Assembly: GCA_022801595.1 (NCBI GenBank)
Contig: JAAWSO010000013.1
Span: 1-47,876 of the forward strand
Source: Clostridiales bacterium
GTDB lineage: Bacteria; Bacillota; Clostridia; Oscillospirales; Acutalibacteraceae
DNA length: 47,876 nucleotides
Reading direction: 5' to 3'
How positions within the stretch are numbered: position 1 is the first letter of the stretch; each line of letters begins with the position of its first letter. The position numbers and the translations under genes were made by a program. A model generated the notes under the pieces. That model ran no database searches. It worked only from the letters and a program-made list of their open reading frames with translations, and was not told the origin of the DNA. This document shows positions 17,728 to 26,633 of this stretch, piece after piece.

Positions 17728-18570
17728 ATGCGCGAAATTGATGTAATGGAAATTACCAAGGCGGTGAAGCGACTTTGTGTGGAAGCGAACCGGGTTTTGC
17801 CGCGGGATTTGGAGCAATCCATTTGCGCTTCGGCAGCACGGGAAAATAACCCGACCGGAAAGGCGATTTTACAGGACTTGTGCGCCAATATGGATGCGGC
17901 GCGGGAGCTGCAAATTCCGGTATGCCAGGATACCGGAATGGCGGTGGTGTTTTTAGAGGTTGGCCAGCAGGTGGCACTGGTGGGCGGAAGCCTGGAGGAA
18001 GCCGTTCATGAGGGCGTGCGCCAAGGCTATGTGGAGGGGCTGCTTCGCTGTTCCATCGTAGCCGACCCTCTCCGCCGGGTGAATACCAACGACAACACGC
18101 CGGCGGTGATCCACACCCGGATTGTGGACGGAGACCGAGTGTCTATTACCGTATCGCCCAAGGGGTTTGGCAGCGAAAACATGAGCCGGATGAACATGTT
18201 TACCCCATCAGCTAGCCGGCAGGATATTGTGGATTATGTGGTGGAGGTAGCTCGCCTGGCCGGGAGCAATCCCTGCCCTCCGATGGTGCTGGGGGTCGGA
18301 ATCGGCGGCGATTTTGAGCTGTGCGCTTACTTGGCGAAAAAAGCCCTGTGCCGGAATGTCTCCGAAGGGAACCCTGATCCGTTTTATCAGGAAATGGAAC
18401 GGGATATTCTCCAGGCAGTCAACCAGTTGGACATCGGTCCCCAAGGTTTTGGCGGCAATACAACGGCGCTGTCGGTGGCGATTGAGACATATCCCACCCA
18501 TATTGCAGGGCTTCCTGTGGCGGTAAATGTAGGCTGTCACGTAACCCGTCATAAAAATCTTACAATTTAA
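17728..18570 (+). CDS. Fumarate hydratase class I, alpha subunit
   Basis: Iron-sulfur hydro-lyase alpha subunit, 280 aa, interconverting fumarate and malate (or acting on tartrate). The three cysteine ligands of the [4Fe-4S] cluster are visible in CQDTGMAV (about 63), GGDFELCAYLAKKAL (about 197) and VNVGCHVTRH (about 271). The length is normal for the two-subunit form (TtdA/FumA N-terminal half). ATG 17728 has AAAGGAG with 7-nt spacing; ATG 17701 lacks a comparable site. The beta subunit that normally follows is absent: the next gene is hpf. Fumarase and L-tartrate dehydratase cannot be separated from sequence alone. Confidence 0.9.
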   Translation: MREIDVMEITKAVKRLCVEANRVLPRDLEQSICASAARENNPTGKAILQDLCANMDAARELQIPVCQDTGMAVVFLEVGQQVALVGGSLEEAVHEGVRQGYVEGLLRCSIVADPLRRVNTNDNTPAVIHTRIVDGDRVSITVSPKGFGSENMSRMNMFTPSASRQDIVDYVVEVARLAGSNPCPPMVLGVGIGGDFELCAYLAKKALCRNVSEGNPDPFYQEMERDILQAVNQLDIGPQGFGGNTTALSVAIETYPTHIAGLPVAVNVGCHVTRHKNLTI

Positions 18571-18600
18571 CAATTTATTCTTTTCTTTATTTGGTAACTA

Positions 18601-18609
18601 TGTTATAAT
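18601..18609 (+). promoter_or_regulatory. Extended -10 promoter for hpf
   Basis: TGTTATAAT (18601-18609) is an extended -10 element; no strong -35 is seen. It lies 70 bp upstream of hpf and so provides a leader of about 60 nt. Confidence 0.6.
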
Positions 18610-18678
18610 AAGATTACGGAAAGGAATTCCAAAAAAGAATGACGACCGTGAATTTTAAATTGTTAAGGGGTTGTTGGT

Positions 18679-19224
18679 ATGAAAATTACAATTACCGGCA
18701 GAAAAGTCAACTTACGAGATAATTTTAAGCAATTGGTACATAAAAAACTGTCCCGTTTTGACAAAATCTTTGAAGAAAACGCAGAAGCTCTGGTTGTCGT
18801 AACCGTGGAGCACAACCGTCAAACCGTGGAAATTACGATTCGGCAGCCAGGTATGATCTGCCGCGCGGAATCTACTGATTTTGAAATGAACGACGCTCTC
18901 GACCAAGTGATCAGCGCCCTTGGCAGACAAATCCGCAAAAATAAAACTAAGCTGGAAAAGAAAATCCATCATTCCGGCGCTTTGGATCAATATGTCCAAG
19001 AGTATTTCAACAGCGAGGACCCGGATGAAAAGAAGGATACTTATGATGTGGTAAAAACCAAAAAGTTCTTCGTCAAGCCGCTGAATATTGACGAGGCGAT
19101 TCTCCAGATGAATTTGTTGGGCCATGAATTCTTCATGTTCCGCAATGAGGAGAGCGGGGAAATCAATGTGGTTTATAAAAGAAATGACGGCGCATATGGT
19201 TTGTTAGTGCCAGAAGAGGAATAA
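18679..19224 (+). CDS. hpf: Long-form ribosome hibernation promoting factor HPF
   Basis: A 181-aa protein that dimerises 70S ribosomes into inactive 100S particles in stationary phase. The N-terminal ribosome-binding domain (MKITITGRKVNLRDNFKQLV to about residue 100) is joined by an acidic linker (DPDEKKDTYDVVKTKKF) to the C-terminal dimerisation domain (KPLNIDEAILQMNLLGHEFF; FRNEESGEINVVYKRNDGAY). This long form is typical of Firmicutes. AAGGGG lies 9 nt before ATG 18679. It stands alone with its own promoter and terminator. Confidence 0.96.
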   Translation: MKITITGRKVNLRDNFKQLVHKKLSRFDKIFEENAEALVVVTVEHNRQTVEITIRQPGMICRAESTDFEMNDALDQVISALGRQIRKNKTKLEKKIHHSGALDQYVQEYFNSEDPDEKKDTYDVVKTKKFFVKPLNIDEAILQMNLLGHEFFMFRNEESGEINVVYKRNDGAYGLLVPEEE

Positions 19225-19234
19225 TAAAGGTTGG

Positions 19235-19265
19235 GAGGGGCTGCGTCACGGCGTAGCCCCTCTTT
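19235..19265 (+). terminator. Terminator after hpf
   Basis: GAGGGGCTGCG (19235-19245) pairs with CGTAGCCCCTC (19252-19262), with one G-U, across a 6-nt loop. The T run is short (TTT). Confidence 0.75.
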
Positions 19266-19309
19266 GTAACCGCAGGAACAGCTATTCAGTAACGGAGTGT
19301 GTGAACTTT

Positions 19310-20428
19310 ATGGATCGAATCAAATTAGTGTGCCCTTGCCTTTTGGGGGTAGAAGGGCTGGTAGCAGATGAATTGCGCGCGATGGAAGCGCAGAATGTGG
19401 AGCCTCAGAACGGTCGGGTGCTGTTTGAGGGAGACGCTTCCCTATTAGCTAGGGCCAATTTAGGCTCCCGCTACAGCGAACGCGTGTTGGTGCAGATGGG
19501 TTCGTTTTCCGCCCGTACCTTTGAGGAGTTGTTCCAAGGGGTCAAGGGATTGCCCTGGGAGCGGTGGATTGGGGAAAAGGACATTTTCCCAGTGAAGGGC
19601 CGCTCCTTGAGCTCCAAGCTTTCCAGTGTGCCGGACTGCCAGTCCATCATCAAAAAGGCGATTGTGGAGCGGCTCAAGCAAAAGTATCACGTTTCCTGGT
19701 TTGAGGAAACTGGGACCTTGTATCAAGTGCAGTTTCTGATTTTGAAAGACCAAGTTAATGTGATGATCGATACCTCTGGCCCAGGGTTGCATAAACGGGG
19801 ATACCGGGCCAATTCTACCGAGGCTCCTATTAAAGAAACCCTTGCCGCGGCTATGGCTCATTTGTCCCGGGTGCGGGCGGATGGCAATGTGGTGGACCCG
19901 TTTTGTGGATCGGGTACAATCTTGATCGAGTCCGCTTTGTATGCCTTGAATATTGCGCCGGGGCTTCGCCGCAGCTTTGCAGCGGAAAACTGGGATCAGA
20001 TTGACCCAAAAGTATGGCAGGGGGAAAAAGAGCGGGCGCAGGATTTGGTGCGCCGGGACGCCCAGTTCCAGGGGTTCGGATATGACATTGACGGCGCGGC
20101 GGTGTCCCTGGCTTTGGCAAACGCAAAAAAGGCAGGCGTCATTGGGAATATCCGAGCCGAAAAGCGGGATATCCGGGATTTCCAAACCATGACGGATCGG
20201 GGATATGTGATCTGCAATCCGCCTTATGGGGAACGCTTGCTGGATGTCCAGCAGGCGGAGGAAATTTATAAGGTGATGGGACAGGTGTTTGAGCGTAAGC
20301 CACGGTGGAGTTACTCTATCATCAGCCCGGACGAGACGTTTGAGGAATGTTTTGGCCGCAAGGCGGACCGCCGCCGCAAGCTGTATAACGGCATGATTAA
20401 GTGCCAGTTGTATTTGTACTTTAAATAA
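19310..20428 (+). CDS. THUMP-domain class I rRNA methyltransferase (RlmL/YpsC type)
   Basis: SAM-dependent RNA N2-guanine methyltransferase, 372 aa. The N-terminal ferredoxin-like/THUMP region runs to about residue 165 and contains the KGRSLSSKLSSVPDCQS segment. The catalytic domain has VDPFCGSGTILIE (about 196-208) for SAM binding and CNPPYGERL (about 301-309), the NPPY motif for base N-methylation. Matching family members modify 23S rRNA (RlmL-type, G2445), but the exact position here is inferred. ATG 19310 fits the usual N-terminus, with GGAG 12 nt upstream; GTG 19301 is possible. Confidence 0.92.
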   Translation: MDRIKLVCPCLLGVEGLVADELRAMEAQNVEPQNGRVLFEGDASLLARANLGSRYSERVLVQMGSFSARTFEELFQGVKGLPWERWIGEKDIFPVKGRSLSSKLSSVPDCQSIIKKAIVERLKQKYHVSWFEETGTLYQVQFLILKDQVNVMIDTSGPGLHKRGYRANSTEAPIKETLAAAMAHLSRVRADGNVVDPFCGSGTILIESALYALNIAPGLRRSFAAENWDQIDPKVWQGEKERAQDLVRRDAQFQGFGYDIDGAAVSLALANAKKAGVIGNIRAEKRDIRDFQTMTDRGYVICNPPYGERLLDVQQAEEIYKVMGQVFERKPRWSYSIISPDETFEECFGRKADRRRKLYNGMIKCQLYLYFK

Positions 20429-20555
20429 TGTGATGATTGGCTGATCCATTGCCTCATTATCTAGAGAGCCCTTCCAGGGGATTTCTGTTTCTTTTCCTTG
20501 TCTTTCAAGGTTAAAGAGACGAAAGCAATGGCGAGCGACCGGAAAATCGGAACAG
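20429..20555 (+). other. Intergenic DNA upstream of a terminator, no gene seen
   Basis: The 127 bp between the methyltransferase stop and the hairpin at 20556 contain no convincing ORF or known RNA motif. It may simply be the 3' untranslated region of the methyltransferase transcript. Confidence 0.5.
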
Positions 20556-20592
20556 ATCCTGTTTGTTAGAAGAAACAAACAGGATTTTTTTC
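20556..20592 (+). terminator. Strong terminator
   Basis: ATCCTGTTTGTT (20556-20567) pairs perfectly with AACAAACAGGAT (20574-20585) and is followed by seven T residues. Confidence 0.93.
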
Positions 20593-20669
20593 ATGCGATT
20601 TGTTCAAAAATAATCCCTACTATCCAGAAATTATGATTGATTTCCCTCCTTTTTTTTGGCAAAGGCAAG

Positions 20670-20678
20670 TGCTATAAT
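20670..20678 (+). promoter_or_regulatory. Extended -10 promoter for the carbonic anhydrase gene
   Basis: TGCTATAAT (20670-20678) is an extended -10 with no clear -35 at 17 bp. The ATG lies 46 bp downstream. Confidence 0.6.
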
Positions 20679-20724
20679 AAAAAAGAAAAGAAAATTTGTC
20701 GATTGTTTTGGAGGCGATAAGGCA

Positions 20725-21276
20725 ATGTTGGAAGAAATGTTAAAGTTTAATCGGGAATTTGTTGCGAATCGTGGGTATGAAAAATATCCAACCGACAGCA
20801 AGTATCCCGATAAAAAGATTGCCATTGTCACATGTATGGATACCCGTTTGACGGAGTTGTTGCCCGCTGCGTTAGGAATCAAAAACGGCGATGTGAAAAT
20901 TATTAAAAATGCTGGCGGCGTGATTTCTCATCCCTTCGGCAGTGTAGTGCGCAGCTTACTGGTGGCGATTTATGATTTAGGTGTGACGGAAGTCATGATC
21001 GTCGGCCATTCTGACTGCGGAGCCAAGCACATGGACAGTAAGGCCATGATTCAGAAGATGAAGGAGCGGGGCATTTCCGAAGACAGCCTCAAGCTGATTG
21101 ACTTTTGCGGCGTAAATTTTGATACTTGGCTGTGCGGCTTTGAGGATCTGGAAACCTCCGTGCGGGAGGGCGTGGATTTGCTGAGGAACCACCCGTTGAT
21201 TCCAAAGGATGTGACGGTAAAAGGTTTTCTGATTGATTCCCACACAGGAGCCCTTACTGCAGTAGAGGCAGGTTAA
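20725..21276 (+). CDS. Beta-class carbonic anhydrase
   Basis: Zinc enzyme that interconverts CO2 and bicarbonate, cytoplasmic, 183 aa. The ligands are in CMDTRL (C37, with the D39-R41 dyad) and GHSDCG (H95, C98). KNAGGVIS (about 55-62) is the family strand. Short beta enzymes of this type (Rv1284-like) occur widely in Firmicutes. ATG 20725 has GGAGG (20710-20714) with 10-nt spacing; the in-frame upstream extension overlaps the promoter and was rejected. The gene is monocistronic and converges on nadA. Its bicarbonate could feed carboxylations, but no direct link to the purine genes is shown. Confidence 0.94.
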   Translation: MLEEMLKFNREFVANRGYEKYPTDSKYPDKKIAIVTCMDTRLTELLPAALGIKNGDVKIIKNAGGVISHPFGSVVRSLLVAIYDLGVTEVMIVGHSDCGAKHMDSKAMIQKMKERGISEDSLKLIDFCGVNFDTWLCGFEDLETSVREGVDLLRNHPLIPKDVTVKGFLIDSHTGALTAVEAG

Positions 21277-21300
21277 GCGGTATTTTTATGAAAAAGAGAA

Positions 21301-21335
21301 AACACACAGAGAATGGCTCTCTGTGTGTTTTTTGT
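21301..21335. terminator. Bidirectional terminator between carbonic anhydrase and nadA
   Basis: AACACACAGAGA (21301-21312) pairs perfectly with TCTCTGTGTGTT (21318-21329). There are T's on the + side and an A-rich flank at 21290-21300, so it can serve both converging genes. Confidence 0.88.
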
Positions 21336-21401
21336 TTCCCAATTCATTATATCTAAGAGCCTGCAAGTAACGGCCAAACGATTGATAGGAAGATCACTCA
21401 T

Positions 21402-22316
21402 TTATTTACCCAAACGAATCATTTCGTCGATACAGATCCGGGCTTTTGCAATTTCTTCTGGGGTCATAATGATTTCTTCACCGCCTTGCCCCCGCATAGC
21501 ATTGTAGACATCCATGAGGGTGGTCAGCTTCATGTTGGGGCAAATCAGCTTTTTGGAAAGAAGATAAAAGGTTTTATCTGGACAGGCATATTGCAAGTGT
21601 TCTGCAATGCTGATTTCGGTACCGATCACAAACTCCTTGTGGTCGGATTGCTTGGCATATTCCAAGATGCCGGAGGTAGAGCCGATATAGTCGGCGTATT
21701 GCAGCACTTCCGGGGTACACTCTGGGTGCACCAGGAGCTGGGCCTTTGGGTGTTTTTCCAAGGCTGTTTCTACTTCCATCATATCCACAGAAGCGTGAAC
21801 CGGACAGCAACCTTGCAGAAGTTTCAGCTTCTTTTCCGGCACTTGTTTTTGTACGTAGGTGCCCAGGTTGCAGTCGGGGATGAAAAGGATTTCTTCTTCT
21901 TCCAGCGCTTTGACGATCTTGACTGCTGTGGATGAGGTAACGCATACATCACATACTGCTTTGAGGGCGGCTGTGGTATTGATGTATGCAACTACTTTAT
22001 ATTCTGGATGTTGGGCCTTAATGGATTCGATCATCGAAGGCTCGATTTGTTCCGCCATCGGGCAGCCGGCGTCGGGAGTGACTAAGACGACGGTTTTATC
22101 CGGCGCCAGAATTTTGGCGGTTTCCGCCATGAACCGCACCCCCGCCACCAAAATCGTGTCGGCGTCAGTATGCTGCGCGGCCAAACTCATTTGAAAGGAA
22201 TCCCCCACGAAATCGGCGATTTCCGTGATATCTTTGTTTTGGTAGCTGTGGGCCAGAAGAAAGATATTGTTTTCTTCTTTCATCTGCAAAATACTTTGCT
22301 GGATTTGTTGAATCAT
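21402..22316 (-). CDS. nadA: Quinolinate synthase NadA
   Basis: [4Fe-4S] enzyme condensing iminoaspartate with dihydroxyacetone phosphate to quinolinate in NAD synthesis; 304 aa. The three cluster cysteines are seen in CDVCVTSSTAV, HPECTPEV and LICPNMK. DAGCPMAEQI and SYQNKDI are also conserved. On the - strand GAGGAAAA lies about 7 nt before ATG 22316; the in-frame TTG at 22340 is less likely. nadB and nadC, usual partners that supply iminoaspartate and consume quinolinate, are not in the window. The gene ends at the shared terminator. Confidence 0.95.
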   Translation of the reverse strand: MIQQIQQSILQMKEENNIFLLAHSYQNKDITEIADFVGDSFQMSLAAQHTDADTILVAGVRFMAETAKILAPDKTVVLVTPDAGCPMAEQIEPSMIESIKAQHPEYKVVAYINTTAALKAVCDVCVTSSTAVKIVKALEEEEILFIPDCNLGTYVQKQVPEKKLKLLQGCCPVHASVDMMEVETALEKHPKAQLLVHPECTPEVLQYADYIGSTSGILEYAKQSDHKEFVIGTEISIAEHLQYACPDKTFYLLSKKLICPNMKLTTLMDVYNAMRGQGGEEIIMTPEEIAKARICIDEMIRLGK

Positions 22317-22483
22317 GATCGTTTTCCTCGCATTTTCCAAATTTTTATTCGTTTTCCTTTATCATAATCGAATCTTCGGGGTTCTGTCAATAACAATGCG
22401 GAAGGGGAAAACAAGACAAAGCCGTCTGGATGATCCTAATTTGTAAATAATTTATTAAAATGGATGATTTATCCAAAAAGGGG

Positions 22484-22512
22484 TTGATTTTTTCTCCATA
22501 AGGCGATAAAAT
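22484..22512 (+). promoter_or_regulatory. Sigma-A promoter of groES-groEL
   Basis: TTGATT (22484-22489), a 17-bp spacer and TAAAAT (22507-22512). The CIRCE operator begins 11 bp downstream, at or just after the expected start of transcription. Confidence 0.85.
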
Positions 22513-22523
22513 AGAAACAGAAC

Positions 22524-22550
22524 TTAGCACTCGAATCTATAGAGTGCTAA
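22524..22550 (+). promoter_or_regulatory. CIRCE operator (HrcA binding site)
   Basis: A perfect inverted repeat TTAGCACTC-N9-GAGTGCTAA, identical to the Firmicute CIRCE consensus. HrcA bound here represses groES-groEL until heat or unfolded protein titrates GroEL. hrcA itself is not in the window. Confidence 0.98.
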
Positions 22551-22898
<348 letters not shown>

Positions 22899-22957
22899 GA
22901 TTCCCACAGGATCACGCATACAATTTTTTGATTGCATTTGAACTAGGAGGATTTTAA

Positions 22958-24595
<1,638 letters not shown>

Positions 24596-24636
24596 TGGAT
24601 CGGGAAAGCCCTGGAACTCCTTAGGGCTTCCGTTAT

Positions 24637-24680
24637 AAAAACCCCCGGCATTTCACAACCGTGAGCGCCGGGGGTTTTTG
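24637..24680 (+). terminator. Terminator of groES-groEL
   Basis: AAAAACCCCCGGC (24637-24649) pairs perfectly with GCCGGGGGTTTTT (24667-24679) around a 17-nt loop. Confidence 0.92.
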
Positions 24681-24700
24681 GTTGGCAGGTGTATAAAAAG

Positions 24701-24737
24701 AGGAAGTACGTGAATCTTGACGTCCTTCCTTTTTTTA
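24701..24737 (+). terminator. Second terminator-like hairpin downstream of groEL
   Basis: AGGAAGTACGT (24701-24711) pairs with ACGTCCTTCCT (24720-24730), with one mismatch, followed by a T run. It lies just after the main terminator and may be a back-up. Confidence 0.65.
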
Positions 24738-24790
24738 TTGTCTATTTTGCAGTCCTTCCATATATGCCGTTACTTTTTTCTTTAAAAAAT

Positions 24791-24815
24791 TGATTACCTG
24801 TAATACAGGTAATCA
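24791..24815. promoter_or_regulatory. 25-bp palindromic operator-like site
   Basis: TGATTACCTGT (24791-24801) and ACAGGTAATCA (24805-24815) form a perfect 11-bp inverted repeat around AAT. The shape (GTAATACA centre, dyad) resembles operators of GntR/YtrA-type repressors, but no regulator gene is nearby. TTGATT at 24790-24795 overlaps the left arm as a possible -35 box. Confidence 0.6.
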
Positions 24816-25209
24816 TTATATCATATACGGGTATTACTTGCAAAATTTTCCTGTAAAATTTATTTGGGAGTGTGGCAATATGATGCGATGAAAAGGGGTT
24901 AGGGTCCGAGAGATAAAACTTCTCATTGGCTTATGTACGCTTATGGGAGAGATGGGCCATCCACGACCGTTATTTTGGAATGTATCATTCAGCAAAAAAA
25001 TGCTATGATCAGATGATGGAGGAGAGGGGGAAGAAGAATTCCGAGGGATGACCTAGGTGGAAAAAGGAGGTGGAGCGAATGCAAGCTAGACAGCCCCGGC
25101 GAAGAAGGGCATTTTTCCGTCGGATATTACAACGCATCCCCCTATTCTTCGTGGAAATTTGACATTTTTCCTCTATTTTCGAAATTGGAATTATTTGAAC
25201 GTCAAACTT
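24816..25209 (+). other. Gene-less stretch with no supported ORF
   Basis: No reading frame here has a ribosome-binding site and convincing length. GGGAG (24866-24870) stands 9 nt before ATG 24880, but that frame stops after three codons. The overlapping frame from 24870 runs ten codons to a TAG and then a further 41 codons to TGA without known similarity. This may be decayed coding sequence or an untranslated RNA; nothing definite is seen. Confidence 0.5.
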
Positions 25210-25218
25210 TGATATAAT
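25210..25218 (+). promoter_or_regulatory. Extended -10 promoter
   Basis: TGATATAAT at 25210-25218 lies 41 bp before the TTG start of the small membrane protein. The -35 region is weak. Confidence 0.55.
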
Positions 25219-25258
25219 TACCAATATATTAAAGTTGTGTGAAGCGAGGGTGATTATT

Positions 25259-25609
25259 TTGAAAAACAAAGCGACCATTCTTTTCTTTCTTTGCGCGTTA
25301 GCTGGCATCGCGCTCGGCGTATTTTTCCTAATTTTCGGATTAAAAATGGGGACCCCCGAGGATCAAACCCAATATCTGGCCGCAGAAGGTTATATGGAAG
25401 ATTATGATATGGACCCTTGGGAGAGAGAAATTTATTCGCAGTCTCCCGGCAGTGTACAGATGAATCAAAGCGGCCAAGAAGCAGCGACGATGGTCTGTAA
25501 GACCATTTATATCTGTGTCGGCAGCGTATTAGCGTTTGTATCCACATGTTTTGCTGCGATGATCGTGGTGAAACTTGCCCAAGAAGAGGAAGAAAACCAA
25601 GCGAAATAA
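25259..25609 (+). CDS. Small two-helix membrane protein, unknown function
   Basis: A 116-aa protein with two hydrophobic helices: ATILFFLCALAGIALGVFFL (about 4-24) and a second near residues 80-104 (IYICVGSVLAFVSTCF). Between them is an acidic extracytoplasmic or cytoplasmic segment of about 50 aa (YMEDYDMDPWEREI). The C-terminus is charged (AQEEEENQAK). TTG 25259 follows GAGGG (25246-25250) by 8 nt; GTG starts upstream are poorer. Not recognised as a known family. It is a single-gene unit between its own promoter and the terminator at 25669. Confidence 0.75.
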   Translation: MKNKATILFFLCALAGIALGVFFLIFGLKMGTPEDQTQYLAAEGYMEDYDMDPWEREIYSQSPGSVQMNQSGQEAATMVCKTIYICVGSVLAFVSTCFAAMIVVKLAQEEEENQAK

Positions 25610-25668
25610 ATTTATATTGGCTTTCCTATCCAAAAGGGGCGGCCATGTATTCATAGAAGATGGCGTCA

Positions 25669-25704
25669 AAACGGGAATTGCTTTTGGGCAATGCCCGTTT
25701 TTTG
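25669..25704 (+). terminator. Terminator after the small membrane protein
   Basis: AAACGGGAATTGC (25669-25681) pairs with GCAATGCCCGTTT (25688-25700), with one mismatch, followed by TTT. Confidence 0.85.
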
Positions 25705-25860
25705 TTTGCCTCAAGCGGCCGTGGACGGGAATCCCCGGGAAGGCAGGCTGAGAGAGGATAAAAATACAGGGAAGTTGATTCAGTTTTATAAGAAATTTGG
25801 CGAAATTTGGCGATGTTTCTGGAGGAAATCACGAAAAATTACTTTTCCAGCTCACATCTA

Positions 25861-25889
25861 TTGAATTTATCCTGGGAATGACATACAAT
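25861..25889 (+). promoter_or_regulatory. Probable promoter of the purine operon leader
   Basis: TTGAAT (25861-25866), a 17-bp spacer and TACAAT (25884-25889) form a good sigma-A promoter. The -10 part also reads CATACAATA, which matches sigma-E/sigma-K -10 sequences, so sporulation control is not excluded. It is the best promoter upstream of purE. Confidence 0.65.
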
Positions 25890-25922
25890 AATAATAAGAT
25901 TATCGGCTGGAGGTGGAGCAAA

Positions 25923-25985
25923 GTGAACAGAAACTTTCTCTGCTTCCCTGCGGCAGTTTCCATTTTTTGTCATCCAACCTCATAG
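25923..25985 (+). CDS. Candidate 20-residue leader peptide of the pur operon
   Basis: GTG 25923 has GGAGG (25909-25913) with 9-nt spacing. It encodes 20 residues (VNRNFLCFPA then AVSIFCHPTS) and ends with TAG at 25983, two bases before the terminator stem. A good ribosome-binding site, a tiny ORF and an immediately following terminator are the layout of a translated attenuator leader. It may instead be a chance ORF. Confidence 0.4.
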   Translation: MNRNFLCFPAAVSIFCHPTS

Positions 25986-25987
25986 AA

Positions 25988-26020
25988 GGCTACGTCGTCT
26001 TTTCGCCGTAGCCTGTTTTT
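25988..26020 (+). terminator. Terminator/attenuator in the purE leader
   Basis: GGCTACGTCG (25988-25997) pairs with CGCCGTAGCC (26004-26013), with one mismatch, followed by TGTTTTT. It lies between the probable promoter and purE, so it would stop most transcripts before the purine genes unless it is overridden. Confidence 0.8.
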
Positions 26021-26093
26021 ATTGGGGATCGGGTTGTGGACGCCCAGGAAAGTCCGGTTTTATGATGAAATAGGATGAGGAGAGAATGCAAGT

Positions 26094-26600
26094 ATGTTGA
26101 ATGGTAAAAAGGTAGCGGTTATCATGGGAAGCGACAGTGATTTTCCGGTTGTTTCGGCCGCGGTAAAACGGTTGAAAGCGTTGGAGATCCCTTGCGAGGT
26201 CCATGTGATGTCGGCCCACCGCACCCCGGACGCCGCCGCTGATTTTTCCAAGCATGCCAAGGAAAATGGGTTTGGCGTGATCATTGCCGCTGCTGGAAAA
26301 GCAGCTCATCTGGGCGGCGTGTTGGCTGCCCATACCACCCTCCCGGTGATTGGCATTCCAGTGAAATCTTCTACGCTGGATGGGCTGGACGCTTTGCTGG
26401 CTACCGTACAAATGCCAAGCGGGATTCCGGTAGCGACCGTGGCCATTGACGGCGCAGATAACGCTGCGATTTTGGCCGCGCAAATGCTGGCGTTGTCCGA
26501 CGAAGCGTTAGCAAATAAGCTGGCTGACCTGAAACGCCAAATGGAAGAAGGCGTGGCCAAAAAGGACCAAGCGATTCAGGATGCGGTAAAAGCGCTGTAA
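26094..26600 (+). CDS. purE: N5-carboxyaminoimidazole ribonucleotide mutase PurE
   Basis: Moves the carboxyl group of N5-CAIR to give CAIR in purine synthesis; 168 aa, octameric family. The signature [19 protein letters not shown] (about 8-26) binds phosphate, and [10 protein letters not shown] (about 40-49) and [14 protein letters not shown] (about 62-75) line the active site. These features fit class I PurE, which works with PurK; purK is not in the window. A GAGGAGAG site precedes ATG 26094. First gene of the purine operon. Confidence 0.97.
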   Translation: MLNGKKVAVIMGSDSDFPVVSAAVKRLKALEIPCEVHVMSAHRTPDAAADFSKHAKENGFGVIIAAAGKAAHLGGVLAAHTTLPVIGIPVKSSTLDGLDALLATVQMPSGIPVATVAIDGADNAAILAAQMLALSDEALANKLADLKRQMEEGVAKKDQAIQDAVKAL

Positions 26601-26633
26601 GGAATAAAGGAAAGGTTAGGAGAAATCGAAACG

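Noticed and set aside
24900-24935. GGGTCCGAGAGATAAAAC resembling part of a ykkC-type RNA
   Set aside because: Only a short stretch matches; the second conserved element and a downstream transporter or biosynthetic gene are absent.
25705-25760. GGCTGAGAG segment suggesting a TPP riboswitch before the purine operon
   Set aside because: The rest of the TPP core (paired CTGAGA/ACCTGATC elements) is missing and the terminator placement does not fit.
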